NCBI RefSeq assembly: GCF_018448935.1
Contig: NZ_RCWC01000021.1
Location: forward strand, 1 to 64,000
DNA: 64,000 nt
Origin: Photorhabdus noenieputensis
GTDB taxonomy: Bacteria; Pseudomonadota; Gammaproteobacteria; Enterobacterales; Enterobacteriaceae
Direction of reading: 5' to 3'
The notes beneath the pieces were generated by a model. That model worked only from the letters and a program-made list of their open reading frames with translations. It was not told the DNA's origin and ran no database searches. Shown piece by piece: positions 28,701-37,100 of the stretch (within the stretch, counting starts at the first letter, position 1; the number at the start of each line of letters is the position of its first letter). The position numbers and the translations under genes are program-made.

Positions 28701-29905
28701 AAATTAAAAAGACGATAAGCATCATTGATGTTGATATTGACAAATCCATTACCGGAAGAGATCTCCGTTGAAGCGAGACCATTAAGGTGATTACCCTCCT
28801 TATACCAGGAAGTGGCGTAATAATTGAGCTTACCGGTTTCGGGATCATTTTGGAGCTGAATTTTGCTGATTTTTGTATACATTTCGTCAGCAAAGGCAAA
28901 AAGATAAGTATCAGATTCAGCAGTTGATTTAATACCTGTCACTTGTCGGGCTTCTTGAATCCAGGTTCCGCCCATTGTTGCTGTCGTTAATACAATATCT
29001 TTAGCCTTTGAATATTCCAGCGCCTCATCACGAAAACTGTTATTCACACCGATTCTTGATATTTGGTTGTAGGCTCCGGCACCGGAGAAATTGATATTAC
29101 CATGTGCAATATTAGAGTAAATTCTGTTATAACCACCGACACCTTCGAAAGAAATATCACCACGGGTTTGTACGTAAACATCTTCCTTTTGGCGAATACG
29201 TTTAATTCGGTTCGATGCCCCGGCACCAATCAAGGTAATATCACCTTCTTTACCTTTACGTACAATGTGATTATCAACCCCGGCACCTTCGAAAACAATA
29301 TTACCGAACTCTGTCCGCGAGCTAATACTATTTGCCGCACCTGCACCATTAAATGTGACATCGCCACGGCTTCCGTTGTAATTGTCATACCAGGTGCGGT
29401 CAATTTTATTACCCGCTCCAGCACCATCAAAGAATAAATTGCCCTGATTAGTTCCGTGCCATAATTTATTGTAGCCGCCAGAGCCATTGAAGCTCATATC
29501 ACCCGTTAGACCGTCACGGTTCATTTCGTTATAAATAGCCGCACCGGTAAAGTCCAAATCACCGTGATGACCTGTGTGATCCATAACAACGCTACCCGCA
29601 GCGCCAGAAAATGAAACATTACCATCACCATTTTTATCAATATCAGCGTAACCCGCACCACCTTTTACTGTCAGATTACCTGTGGAATCCTCAACAGATA
29701 AATATGCCGCACCACCGACAACCGTGTCATTACCTGTGCCGGTATAGACTTTGGCAGCAATCGATCCCAACGTAATATGATCATTTCCTCCACGGGCATA
29801 AATGTAGCCACCAAATCCAATGGCATCAATGTCATTATCATTGTCATCAGCGAAATAATTCCCGGTAAAAAAATATTCCGCACTCCTGCTTGATGATTTC
29901 CCCAT
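19709..29905 (-). CDS. rtxA: MARTX toxin 1 with C58-like cysteine protease cargo and CPD
   Basis: This 3398-residue multifunctional autoprocessing RTX toxin starts at ATG 29905 (AAGGGA upstream) with MGKSSSRSAEYFFTGNY, closely like Vibrio RtxA. Domains by approximate residue: A-type repeats 1-300 and 570-640, interrupted by a tandemly duplicated unit (300-570); B repeats (xGGANxxTKxGxGD) 640-1340; jelly-roll-like domain 1435-1580; coiled segment 1590-1830; cargo 1855-2330; CPD 2340-2560 (His2389 in VGHGRD, Cys2434 in VGCSLISDD); calcium-binding RTX repeats 3030-3255. The repeats are thought to form the translocation pore; the CPD, activated by host inositol hexakisphosphate, frees the cargo. 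The cargo has GLCFALSARYL (Cys1975), EEHAMSV (His2114) and FYDPNYG (Asp2133), a C58-type triad. The rtxB/D/E secretion genes and rtxC are not in the window. An ERIC repeat lies 20 bases before the start. Confidence 0.96.
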   Translation of the reverse strand: MGKSSSRSAEYFFTGNYFADDNDNDIDAIGFGGYIYARGGNDHITLGSIAAKVYTGTGNDTVVGGAAYLSVEDSTGNLTVKGGAGYADIDKNGDGNVSFSGAAGSVVMDHTGHHGDLDFTGAAIYNEMNRDGLTGDMSFNGSGGYNKLWHGTNQGNLFFDGAGAGNKIDRTWYDNYNGSRGDVTFNGAGAANSISSRTEFGNIVFEGAGVDNHIVRKGKEGDITLIGAGASNRIKRIRQKEDVYVQTRGDISFEGVGGYNRIYSNIAHGNINFSGAGAYNQISRIGVNNSFRDEALEYSKAKDIVLTTATMGGTWIQEARQVTGIKSTAESDTYLFAFADEMYTKISKIQLQNDPETGKLNYYATSWYKEGNHLNGLASTEISSGNGFVNININDAYRLFNLMIEHHQPVTIHAVEEGVSENEWIIYASGTTIKAEDITLSDAKMGGHTIFSNCQKFDVSAVRSKRQPNTYVYAKYLESYTRVVVVELGNDPITQELKYLVNAWCKVGDHTSNLADEDISSANGYYSVSAGSCVLSQLQYSLNATMRCGSDRLAHTEEYRQQALVNSSTNSGDSSGDIQFNGAGGGNVITSSVTYGNVNFEGAGAANVIVKKGEEGKLTFRGTGLANVVVHQSQRGDMDIHAGGAINVFVRIGDGQYLAHLLAVGNISIHRGNGNSQIFMLGGYNTHTQIGNGRASWLGAGGFNVMTQKGNGNVSSALVGGANVLTKLGAGDLVSGMLGGANIITHISDDAEMSNTRAVALGGANVLSKKGRGDVLAVMGGGANILTHIGNGNTTGVMLGGANILTKIGDGDTTGTLFGIGNVLTHVGGGRTLGMMGAAGNIFTRVGDGAAIAAMIGAGNLFTHVGHGDVWALMGGAVNIFTKVGDGDALALMIAAGDVFTHIGDGGSVALMLAKGNVATKVGNGMTLAAMIGGANIFTHMGDGNTFAAMIGGANVLTKIGNDLTTALMVGEANIYSHVGNGPSIGLFAGELNVMTKIGDGTTLAAMFGQANIMTHVGNGLTGVLALGEANIVTKTGNDFMGVVAGAKANVITHIGNSMTAGVLLGESNILTKVGEGTTVGLLVSNVGNVMTHVGHGTTVGFAKGKANIITKVGNGTGINAVWGEANILTQKGHGDRYNFAKGRANIITKVGDGQEVTIVQGDANIITHVGHGNDYTGAWGKANVITKVGDGRNVVLAKGEANIVTQVGNGDSFNGLWSEGNIVTKVGDGMQVTAAKGKANITTTVGNGLNVTATHGDLNVNTKVGEGVSVNVAWGNANVNTKVGNGLNIAVMKGKNNANIHVGDGLGMNASYAHNNVAIKIGNGDFYSFSVAESNTQSNKLASFFEHIRQTALGVGGSQAINYLVQGAEANTSGMHKGRGAINLAEVSAIDGFKMDEIVPVSSDLSRRLSGSVTAVETLELENIHNSLNINESNDPEQEANLIINGNFEQGNYGWLATNGIEAYHSAGAYGLDKERYGERVSELDVDGNTTIYQDLQNLFEGEIISLSFDFANRHNAYLTNNGMDVFWNGERVFSTSGDVAGWQNKTLELIAKTGSNRIEFKGTGLNDGVGYVLDNIVAKSEISRPAKDVIEHAKQDKAAQNALNDKDKAEEDRCILEQEKEKQLAAIAGARSQLESTDQAALNTNGQAQRDAIKEESQAVTDELLSMTQGLDALNDSDNYHGKSGTQWRKQFATGLLNNVQRKWEHTESTAQKELVNVQQNVTSNQQKVKKAIAQSEAGVAKSEQHRIGVQQDVIDAYEKAKLRKKEALLQQQRAEKAKNDANVAYQEAENRGRQDIAVAENKIVQAQTDAKSVKQSDNVKPQRMGALGSGLSGEAYQSTAMVETSSHVRPEFAVQADGRFSAGLIEENLSVLKDAENMINRLRINSQSPLDKNPLAASSQHRGAIKGDVLQKIDNKIFDLIAHGKELEAYSFHFSQDGNVLEKISKIIPEIGSVLLTKGDTAESKKLMKGLCFALSARYLMEERVHGSGGGKAYMMWLKDTVKAYNDKSVNKKTDINAIESALLTQYRRQNIGLVIEDLLSMQYSQFMDDSTLEAYKKANAAYGGKLKTNGLAGSNISNALNYSVEGYESVMDKLRHVRKSIYISFMSEEHAMSVVVHKKLNQTVWSFYDPNYGGKSFANYNDFRRFMDMFHKGFITSYKFQASKEPSQSFYIHFNKFEEGTIARYDGVWKTSRDGEQNYVLRALKEQGKVFNLGPNVTGRVVDYRKDDITLEITAKQGKQTKKVLVDVESNNFNQAANFVQSNIDKVLSYPAANRLILKVPVDGDVASTSLEKLSSSDIIKNKNAGEWEQVAVTPQADERTTRFSHQVIIQMEDDPVVAKAAANLAGKHPDSSVVVQLDADGKYRVVYGDSARLSGKLRWQIVGHGRDTSEQNNIRLSGYTADELAVRLKQFSHDLKPAGKPYHISIVGCSLISDDNRDGFARHFITELDKQGIRSHVSARRSEVAIDATGRKFTRDANNQWVNNLPDNKIVFEWNKQGELTTSTERVVRGITESDITLSRVGYSGADAVARGAVADYRRPFTVPKKRENTVQINSNDKSNNQLSYSGNIQVNVGEGEFTALNWGTSNVGIKVGSGGFKSLAFGDNNVMVHIGDGDSKHSFDINGYQAFEGAQMFFGNRNVSFNQGSSNDLIVMMDKSIPTPPLVNPFDGVAHVGGVLQSISLAGKEQDWLIAQDQQWTITGANKFVQDMSGLDQTSSVNYKTLVELDLQHERSSRGLKRDIEATLNKKYHQWLTSNVTGMDTMSRANKFRQVNEKLAFNFAVGGQGADIQVTAGNWNFMFGDHIQSIMDTNLGSLFGLLTQQYSATGMAKTTFTYHPQDLPRQLKNKLLGRLANVNADTTLADIFGVNHTAEGQIVSRTGEPIDGEATLQEMLAVIAEFSGDQLKAFTNPEKLLDGLKAGIDMGEDGIRSFAQSHGLQQKASDEHRKLESPVNIDGKRTQADDKAKSAFGFNSLNLPNLFATMFSQDKQTEMKSLVTHLKENLTADLLNMEEKTFDFLRNSGHLHDDGDIHISLGNYNFNWGGDGKDLGAYLGDNNNFWGGRGDDVYYSIGTSNIFTGGEGDDLGVLMGRENWMFGGNGDDTAVVAGRINHVFMGEGNDQAFVFGEGGFIDAGNGQDYIVASGNYNRVDSGEAQDYVVAIGNSNQVELGEGNDFARIFGNDNRIDGYSGNDAIKLMGYHAVINGGEGDDHLIAAAISKFSEFDGGEGQDLLVLGGYQNRFQGGSGADSFMVSGEVIDTSVNDIGAEDMILLNDVDWRNLWLQRSGYDLVLSVKRQTRDNSAQGLFESVGSITFDDYFNGNRAKLVTQIGDKNALGEREFTALSDNVVDSLIQTMSGFAPTAGDNGFIEGLESWAKVTIATAWADVTIGKGKFA
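22220..22890 (-). other. MARTX 1 autoprocessing cysteine protease domain (CPD)
   Basis: This segment encodes the autoprocessing domain, beginning near VIIQMEDDPVVAKAAANLAG. The catalytic pair is His2389 (GHGRDTSE) and Cys2434 (GCSLISDD), 45 residues apart. In the second toxin the equivalent pair is 49 apart because of a short loop insertion (SIIHKP). Confidence 0.9.
22920..24345 (-). other. MARTX 1 cargo: C58/PaTox-P-like cysteine protease effector
   Basis: About 475 residues between the coiled segment and the CPD, with no counterpart in toxin 2. It has the Cys (KGLCFALSARYL), His (SEEHAMSVVV) and Asp (WSFYDPNYGG) pattern of papain-like C58 proteases such as YopT and the protease domain of Photorhabdus PaTox. 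Target and cleavage site cannot be read from sequence. Confidence 0.7.
25900..28000 (-). repeat. MARTX 1 B-repeat array
   Basis: About 35 copies of a roughly 60-bp unit encoding xGxANIxTKVGxGxxx. On the opposite strand it produces several long spurious frames rich in Thr, His and Pro. Confidence 0.9.
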
Positions 29906-29924
29906 AAACAATCCCTTAATTTAA

Positions 29925-30051
29925 TATACCCTATGGATTTCAAGATGCATCGCGACGGCAAGGGAGTGAATCCCCGGGAGCATAGAAAACTATGTGACCG
30001 GGGTGAGCGAGTGCAGCCAACAAAGAGGCAACTTGAAAGATAACGGGTATA
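29925..30051 (+). repeat. ERIC repeat, full length (127 bp)
   Basis: A canonical-length ERIC palindrome with the conserved centre GTGAATCCCCGGGAGCATAG ... CTATGTGACCGGGGTGAGCG. It starts 20 bases upstream of the MARTX 1 ATG, so it will lie in the toxin's leader RNA unless the promoter is within it. Confidence 0.95.
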
Positions 30052-30738
30052 GAAGTTAAAACCGTACTCGACGGATATAATGGTTAGGTTGAACATCTCA
30101 TTTTTTTGACAATACAAATCCTTTAGCCTTTCCATGATAAAAAGAGACTTAAAAACAAATTGTTAGCAACGTTAAAGCGGTGATCACAGGATATGACCAT
30201 TTAGAAAAAACAGATATTCCGGTTCAACGATTAAGCTTTATTTAAAATACTCAATGCAGGAAAATACTACTCCACCACTATTTTATTCATCCTGTTTATT
30301 CATCCGGCAATTTTATTCTTATCACACGGAATATAAGGTAAGCAGCTTCCCTGCCGACATGTAGATTAGAGAGAATTTGTATGAATCTTTTAGACATACT
30401 TTTACTCAAAAGACAATTTATTCATAAAAAGCACACAATAAAACTTTAAAATCAGAAAATACCTAAACTGATGTATAGACAAATATTTTCAAATAAACCT
30501 ATCAAATAAAACAAAATTCAAAATCAATATTTAACCCAGAAAACCTATTTCTTTCGCATAAGATATAACGTTTCACTAATTATGATCAATTATTTATTTT
30601 TTCTTTATTAAAATACCAAAAATATATTTTCACGAATAATATTAATTTCACAAATATAATATATATTTAAAATAATAATCATTTGAAATAATTAATATCG
30701 ATTCTATTTAATGTAAACCTGCCATCTATCCTGACGTT

Positions 30739-30772
30739 AAAAAAATGCCCAGTTCACATTAAACTGGGCATT
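30739..30772 (-). terminator. Rho-independent terminator behind the antitoxin remnant
   Basis: On the - strand, AATGCCCAGTT / AACTGGGCATT forms an 11-bp perfect stem followed by seven T. It sits directly after the remnant stop codon. Confidence 0.9.
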
Positions 30773-30888
30773 AATGTCCATGCTTCATGCTTATTTCCGC
30801 CAAAAAGTTGTACTACGGCATCAAACACACGAATCAATCGTGCAACACGCTCACTCTCTTCGGCAGAAAGAACGAAGAATGGGATGAG
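30754..30888 (-). pseudogene. Remnant of an Xre/ParS/MbcA-type antitoxin (DUF2384-like C-terminus)
   Basis: A - strand frame without start codon reads LIPFFVLSAEESERVARLIR, then VFDAVVQLFGGNKHEAW and stops after TLMPSLM. The pattern LSxEESERVxRL...VFGxxxxAxxWL is typical of the C-terminal domain of Xre-type antitoxins of RES/Xre pairs. Only about 45 residues remain, the 5' part is gone and no toxin partner is present, so I call it a gene fragment. The terminator behind it is intact. Confidence 0.5.
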
Positions 30889-30952
30889 TCATATCATCAG
30901 ATGGCTTCATAAATCGCCGTTCAAGACAGATAAAAACATTTTTTCAATACAC

Positions 30953-30986
30953 AGAAAAAATCCGACAAATACCATTATGTCGGATT
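30953..30986 (-). terminator. Probable terminator of the large NRPS gene
   Basis: On the - strand, AATCCGACA / TGTCGGATT forms a perfect 9-bp stem followed by six T. It lies 150 bases beyond the NRPS stop, with an ERIC copy between stop and terminator. Confidence 0.8.
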
Positions 30987-31004
30987 ATCACGTGGAAACA
31001 GATC

Positions 31005-31131
31005 TATATCCTATGGATTTCAAGATGCGTCGCGACGGCAAGGGAATGAATCCCCGGGAGCATAGAGAACTATGTGACCGGGGTGAGCGAGTGCAGCCAA
31101 CAAAGAGGCAACTTGAAAGATGACGGGTATA
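31005..31131 (+). repeat. ERIC repeat, full length (127 bp)
   Basis: Nearly identical to the copy at 29925 and in the same orientation. It occupies the 3' untranslated region of the NRPS gene (stop at 31140). Confidence 0.95.
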
Positions 31132-31139
31132 TTAAACCC

Positions 31140-34100
31140 TTACTTACCACTCACCGTTAATGCCCTATTTAAAGCCTGAATTAACATGGTCTTATCCCGC
31201 AGATCCTCTAACAAGCTAAAGTGATTACCTGAAATTGGCACTAACCGCAGTGAAGAATCAGGCATTATCCGTGCCCAACCTAATGACGGTTCCACACTTA
31301 AAGGAGAGAATTCAGTATCAATCACAACGGGAACCGGTGGAGAAGGCTCCATTGCATAGAACTGATATAACGTTATCGCCAATACTTGCGGCTGATAATT
31401 TCTGACGATTTGCGCATAATTTTCTATCTGTTGCCACCGTTTCGCGATCAAATCAGGCGGCAAATTTGCCGGGTATAACGCCAATTCCTGTGCCGCTTCA
31501 ATAAACTGCACCAAACTCAGTTCACCAATTCGCAGGTGCAATGCCGCCACCTCTTTAATATTCGCTTCCTCTACCTGCCTCGCCAGCTCAGTAAAAAACT
31601 GAAGCTTTAGCGGCATTGTCTGCTGCCCGGAATAGTGAGGCGCAGGCGTATCAATCAGCCCCAAGAAATTGACTGTCTCACCAGCATTTAATAGTTGCTG
31701 AGCAATGGCATAAGCCAATATGCCACCAGAAGAGTAACCACATATCTGATACGGACCTGCTGGCTGAACAGCTTTCATCAAGGTGATCATCCTTGTGGCC
31801 TGTTGTTCCATTGTCAACATCAGCTCTGCATTGATGGACGGCCAAGGCAATGCATAAATCGGGTAGTCTGACTGAATATACTGAGCCAACCCGAAAACAT
31901 AGGAATAATCCCCCATCCCACTCGGAACAAAGAACAGTGGCACTCCCGTTCCATCAGGCCGCACCGATACCGCGCCGTTTGGTTGAGACGATGGATCTGA
32001 TGTCATTTTTGCCGCCAGCTCCGCCAGCACCGGGAATTGAAACAGATCATTCAATGTACAAATCAAACCATAATCAGCAACACGGTTGAGCATCCGCATG
32101 GCAAGCAATGAATGCCCCCCTAGCGCGAAGAAACTATCGTTTCGGCCAATCTGCTCAACCCCCAGTAATTCTCGCCAGATAGCCGCCAGAATAATCTCAA
32201 TTTCTCCTCGTGGTACTGCATAACGCTGGCGCGCAAAAGCCTCTTCATCCGGTGCCGGTAGCGCCCGACGATCCAGTTTGCCACGAGCTGTCAGTGGGAA
32301 GTTATCCAAACGCACAAAAGCTGTTGGCATCATATAGTCAGGTAACAAAGCTCTTAAATGACGATGTAATCGGCTAGCCAGCCCGTTATCCGCAGGTGCC
32401 GCCACATAAGCCACCAGACGTTTATCCTGCCCATCACCAAGCGCCAGCACCACCGCTTCTCGCACATCAGGGTATTCCGTCAACCGAGCTTCAATTTCAC
32501 CCGGTTCAATGCGGAAGCCACGGATTTTAATCTGTTGATCGTTACGGCCGACAAACACCAGATTGCCATCCAGCAAATAGCGGACTAAATCCCCGGTTCG
32601 GTACATCCGTGCTCCCACCACATCACTAAATGGATCGGTAAGAAAACGTTCAGCGGTCAAATCAGAGCGGTTGAGATAGCCTCGCGCGACACCGGCACCA
32701 CCAATGTGCAATTCTCCCACGCCCCCAAATGGCACTGGCTGGCCGTTAGCATCCAACAGATATACCAGAGTGTTAGCTGTTGGGCGGCCAATGGAAACTA
32801 ATTCATGCCGATAATTTGGCGAGCAATGCCAACAAGTAGCGCAAACGGTAATTTCCGTCGGACCATAAGCATTAAACAGCGTTGCCTTGTTGTACAGCGT
32901 CTTAAGCAACACTGCACTGGGCGCTTCTCCACCCAATATCAAGGTGGGTTTTATCGTTATCGCCGGTAAATCGGCCCCATCCCGTAGCAGAGCCGGGGGC
33001 AAACAGGCGTGGGTTACTCGCCGTTCTTCCAGATAACGCCAAAGGCGCAGCGGGTCCTGACGAACCGTATCAACAGCAATGTCCAACATAGCGCCCCCAC
33101 ACAGCGCCATCATGATTTCCCAGACACTGGCATCGAAACCAAATGAGGCAAATTGCAACATCCGGCTATCAGCACGTATATCAAACTGGATGATTTTTTC
33201 TTGAATCAGATTGACCAAGCCGTGATGTTCAACCATCACCCCTTTCGGCGTACCAGTGGAACCAGAGGTGTAAATCACATACGCCAAATGTCGTGAGGTC
33301 AGCATCGGGACATGTGGATTGCTGTCCGGCTGATCAGGCAAAATTGTGGGATCAAGTACCGTTAACGCCGTAAGAGCAGGTTCGCCTAACGCGATACGGC
33401 CCGCATTATCCGCCAGTACCACTGACGGTGCCGCATCGTTAAGCATATAAGCCAGCCGATCACTGGCATAGGCCGGATCTAAGGGAACATAAGCGCCACC
33501 CGCTTTCAGCACCGCCAGTAGCGCCACCACTCTTGACAGTGAACACGTGACACAAATCACCACCCGTTGATCAGGCTCTACGCCGAGTTCAATTAACTGA
33601 TGAGCCAGTCGGTTAGCACACGCATTCAGCTCTGCATAGCTACAGGTTTGCTCTTCACAGGCCAGTGCCGTAGCCTCAGGGCTTTTCGCCACTTGCTGTT
33701 CAAACAGGTGATGAATGCACAACAGGTCGGAATAGGCCATTTGCGGGCCATTACCGATTTCCAGTAGCAACTTCCTTTCGGCTATCGGTAAAATCTCCAA
33801 CTGCCGAACCGGCGTTTCTGGAGCGTGTTCAAGCGCTGCCGCCAGACTTTCCAGCGCCTGTTGCATATAACCACATACCCGCCCGGCATCAAATGGCTGG
33901 ACGATTTGCGCGGTCAGCCCCAGTGCATCGCTAAAATCCTCCACCGACAGCGTAAACGGATAGTTAGTCCGCTCCTGCGCACCGAGGAATTCGACGCCGC
34001 TCATGATTTCATTCGACGTCGCCAACGGCACATTGTGCCGATAGTTCAGCAAAGTACTAAACAGGGGCGTTCCTCCCTGTACGCCACTACAACGTTGGGC

Positions 34101-37100
34101 CAGCGCCAACGAGGCATATTCGTGTTCCAATAATCCCGCCAGCCGGTGATGTGCTGCCTGTACACTGTCTCGTACCGGGGTATCATCCATATCCAAACGT
34201 AGCGGCAACGTATTGATAAACAGCCCCATGCCATTTTCAGCCCCTTCGCCCGCCGCCATACGCCCAAACAATACGGTGCCAAAGACCACCTGCCGCTGTC
34301 CGCTGGTACGCGACAACACCTGCGCCCAGGCCAAATGACACAGTGCCGCCAGACTGACACCCAACCGCCGCGCCTGACTACGTAAACTGTCATTTAACTC
34401 AGGGGGCAGCATCCGATGCGATTCGGTCATCTGCGAACCATCATGGCGAACTTCCGCCAACCCAAACGGTAATGTTGGTTCATCGATCTCAGCCAACATG
34501 TCAGTAAAGAAACGGCTATGTTCTGCCTGACTCATCCCTAACCGGGACTGCGCCACCAGATTACGGAAGGGTGCCGGGGCGGGCAAACTGCTTTCCTGAC
34601 CGTCAAGGTATGCCTGAACTTCGTGATTCATCACATCCAGCGCGGTATGGTCGCCAATCAAATGATGCATCAGTTGCAACACAATCCAACGGTTATCACT
34701 CTCCTGTGCTACCACAAACCGCAATAACGGTGCCTGCCCCAAATTGAGACGATATTGGCGTGGGTTAAAACGTTGTGCTAACTGGTCGCTAATCGGTCCA
34801 TCAGCCGGATCTAATGTCAACTCTGTTACCGACAACCGCACCTGACGGCAGACAACCTGTGCCGGTACGGATAATCCTTGCCAGATAAAGGCGGTCCGCA
34901 GGATGTCATGACGGTTAATTACCTGTTGAACCGACGCCAGATAACGATCTAACAGCTTCCGATCAGTAAAGGCCATTTGACCGGCTAACAGATAAGGATC
35001 ACCTTCGTCTGCCAGCAAATGGTGGAACAGTATCCCATCCTGTAACGGTGACAACGCATAGATATCCTGAATATTCGCCATACCTCCCGGTATCTGCTCG
35101 ACGGTATGATCAATTTCAGACTGAGTGAGATCAATCAACGGCAACATCTCCGGCGTTAATACGGTGGTATCCGGTGTAATGACGTTGACCGGCGCTTTTT
35201 TGGCCCGATTCAGCTTCAATGTTTGCGCCAGTTCAGACAGTACCGGAGATTGGAACAGATCACGCACCGCCAGCGTTAACCCCAAGTTACGCAGACGTTC
35301 AACCATTCGCACCGCCAGCAACGAATGACCGCCCAAAGCAAAGAAGCTATCGTGTCGGCTGATTTGTTCAATAGCCAACAATTCACGCCAGATAGCCGCC
35401 AGTAAGATTTCGGTTTCTCCCTGTGGTGCCGCATAAATCTGACGGGCAAAAGCTTCCGCCCCCGGCGCAGGTAACGCCCGACGATCCAACTTACCGTTAG
35501 GCGTTAACGGAAAAGCCTCCAGACGCACAAAGGCCGCCGGTACCATGTAATCAGGCAAAACAGCACTCAAATAGGTGCGCAGATTATTAACCAATCCGTC
35601 ACCGGCTTGTGCCACCACATAGGCAATCAGCCGTTTGTCCTGATCGTCGCCTTGCACCAATACCAGCGCCTCATTCACTGCTGAATGTTCAATCAATCGA
35701 GTTTCGATTTCCCCCGGTTCAATCCGAAAGCCTCGGATCTTAACCTGTTGATCATTGCGGCCAACAAAAACCAGATTGCCATCTGGCAAATAGCGAGCCA
35801 AATCCCCGGTTCGGTACATTCGTGCTTCCGGTTTATCGCTAAATGGATCAGCTAAGAAACATGCGGTGGTTAATTCCGGGCGATTAAGATAGCCATGAGC
35901 GATACCAATCCCACCAAGGTACAATTCCCCTATTGCCCCCAATGGCACCGGCTGGCCGTAGGCGTCCAACAGGTAGATACGAATGTTGGCTGTTGGGCGA
36001 CCAATAGGAACCCATTCATCCCGATAATCTGGCGGACAACGCCAGCTAGTGGCACAAACCGTGATTTCTGTCGGGCCATAAGCATTGAATACCGTAGCCT
36101 TGCCGCACAGCGCCTTAAGCAACGCCGCGCTGGGCGCTTCACCGCCCAGTATTAATGTGGGTTTTATCGTTATTGTCGGCAAATCAGTCCCGTCCCGCAG
36201 CAAGGCCGGGGTCAAACAGGCATGCGTCACTGACTGCTCTTGCAGATAATGCCAAAGACGGTGTGGCTCCTGACGAACAGCATCATCGGGAATATCCAGA
36301 GTGGCACCGCCGCATAGCGCCATCATCATTTCCCAAACACTGGCATCAAAGCTGAATGAAGCAAACTGCAACATCCGACTAGCGGAATGAATATCAAACT
36401 GAATGATTTTTTCCTGAATAAGGTTAACCAATCCACGATGTTCAATCATCACCCCTTTCGGCGTACCAGTTGAACCGGAGGTGTAAATCACATACGCCAG
36501 ATGCCGCGAGGTTAATAAAGGCACCAGAGGGTTATTATTCAACTGGTCCGGTAATAAATTCGGATCAAGTATGGTCAGTCCTGCCAATGTTTTTTCACCC
36601 AATGCCGCCCGTCCGGCATCATCCGCCAGTAAAATAGCAGGTGCAGCATCAGTCAATATATGGACCAGACGTTCACCCGGATAGGCCGGGTCCAGCGGCA
36701 CATAAGCTCCCCCCGCTTTTAACACGGCCAACAGCGCCACTATCCGCGCCGGTGAGCTCGCTACGCAAATCGCCACCCGTTGATCTGGCGCGACGCCCAG
36801 AGCAATAAGTTGGTGTGCCAATCGGTTAGCACAAATATTTAATTCAGCATAACTAAGAGCCTGCTTTCCATACACCAGCGCTGTAGCTTCTGGCTTTTTC
36901 TCTACCTGTTGCTCAAACAACTGGTGAATACATAACGAATCAAAATACGGTGCTTCGGTGGCATTCCAAGTTTCCAGCAATAGTTTGCGCTCCGCCGCTG
37001 TCAAAATATCTATTCTGGCAACTGACTGATGAGGATCAGCGACCATCGCTTGTAGTATCTGATGCAGATACCTGACATGTCGCGCAATGGTTGGTTGATC

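Larger units (their letters stand above)
29906..31139. other. Intergenic region between MARTX 1 and the NRPS
   Basis: A 1.2-kb region with two full ERIC repeats, a very AT-rich stretch (30380-30720), an antitoxin gene remnant and two - strand terminators (listed separately). No intact gene is visible. Confidence 0.7.

Noticed and set aside
30884-31123. 79-residue + strand frame
   Set aside because: Most of it is the translated ERIC repeat at 31005-31131.
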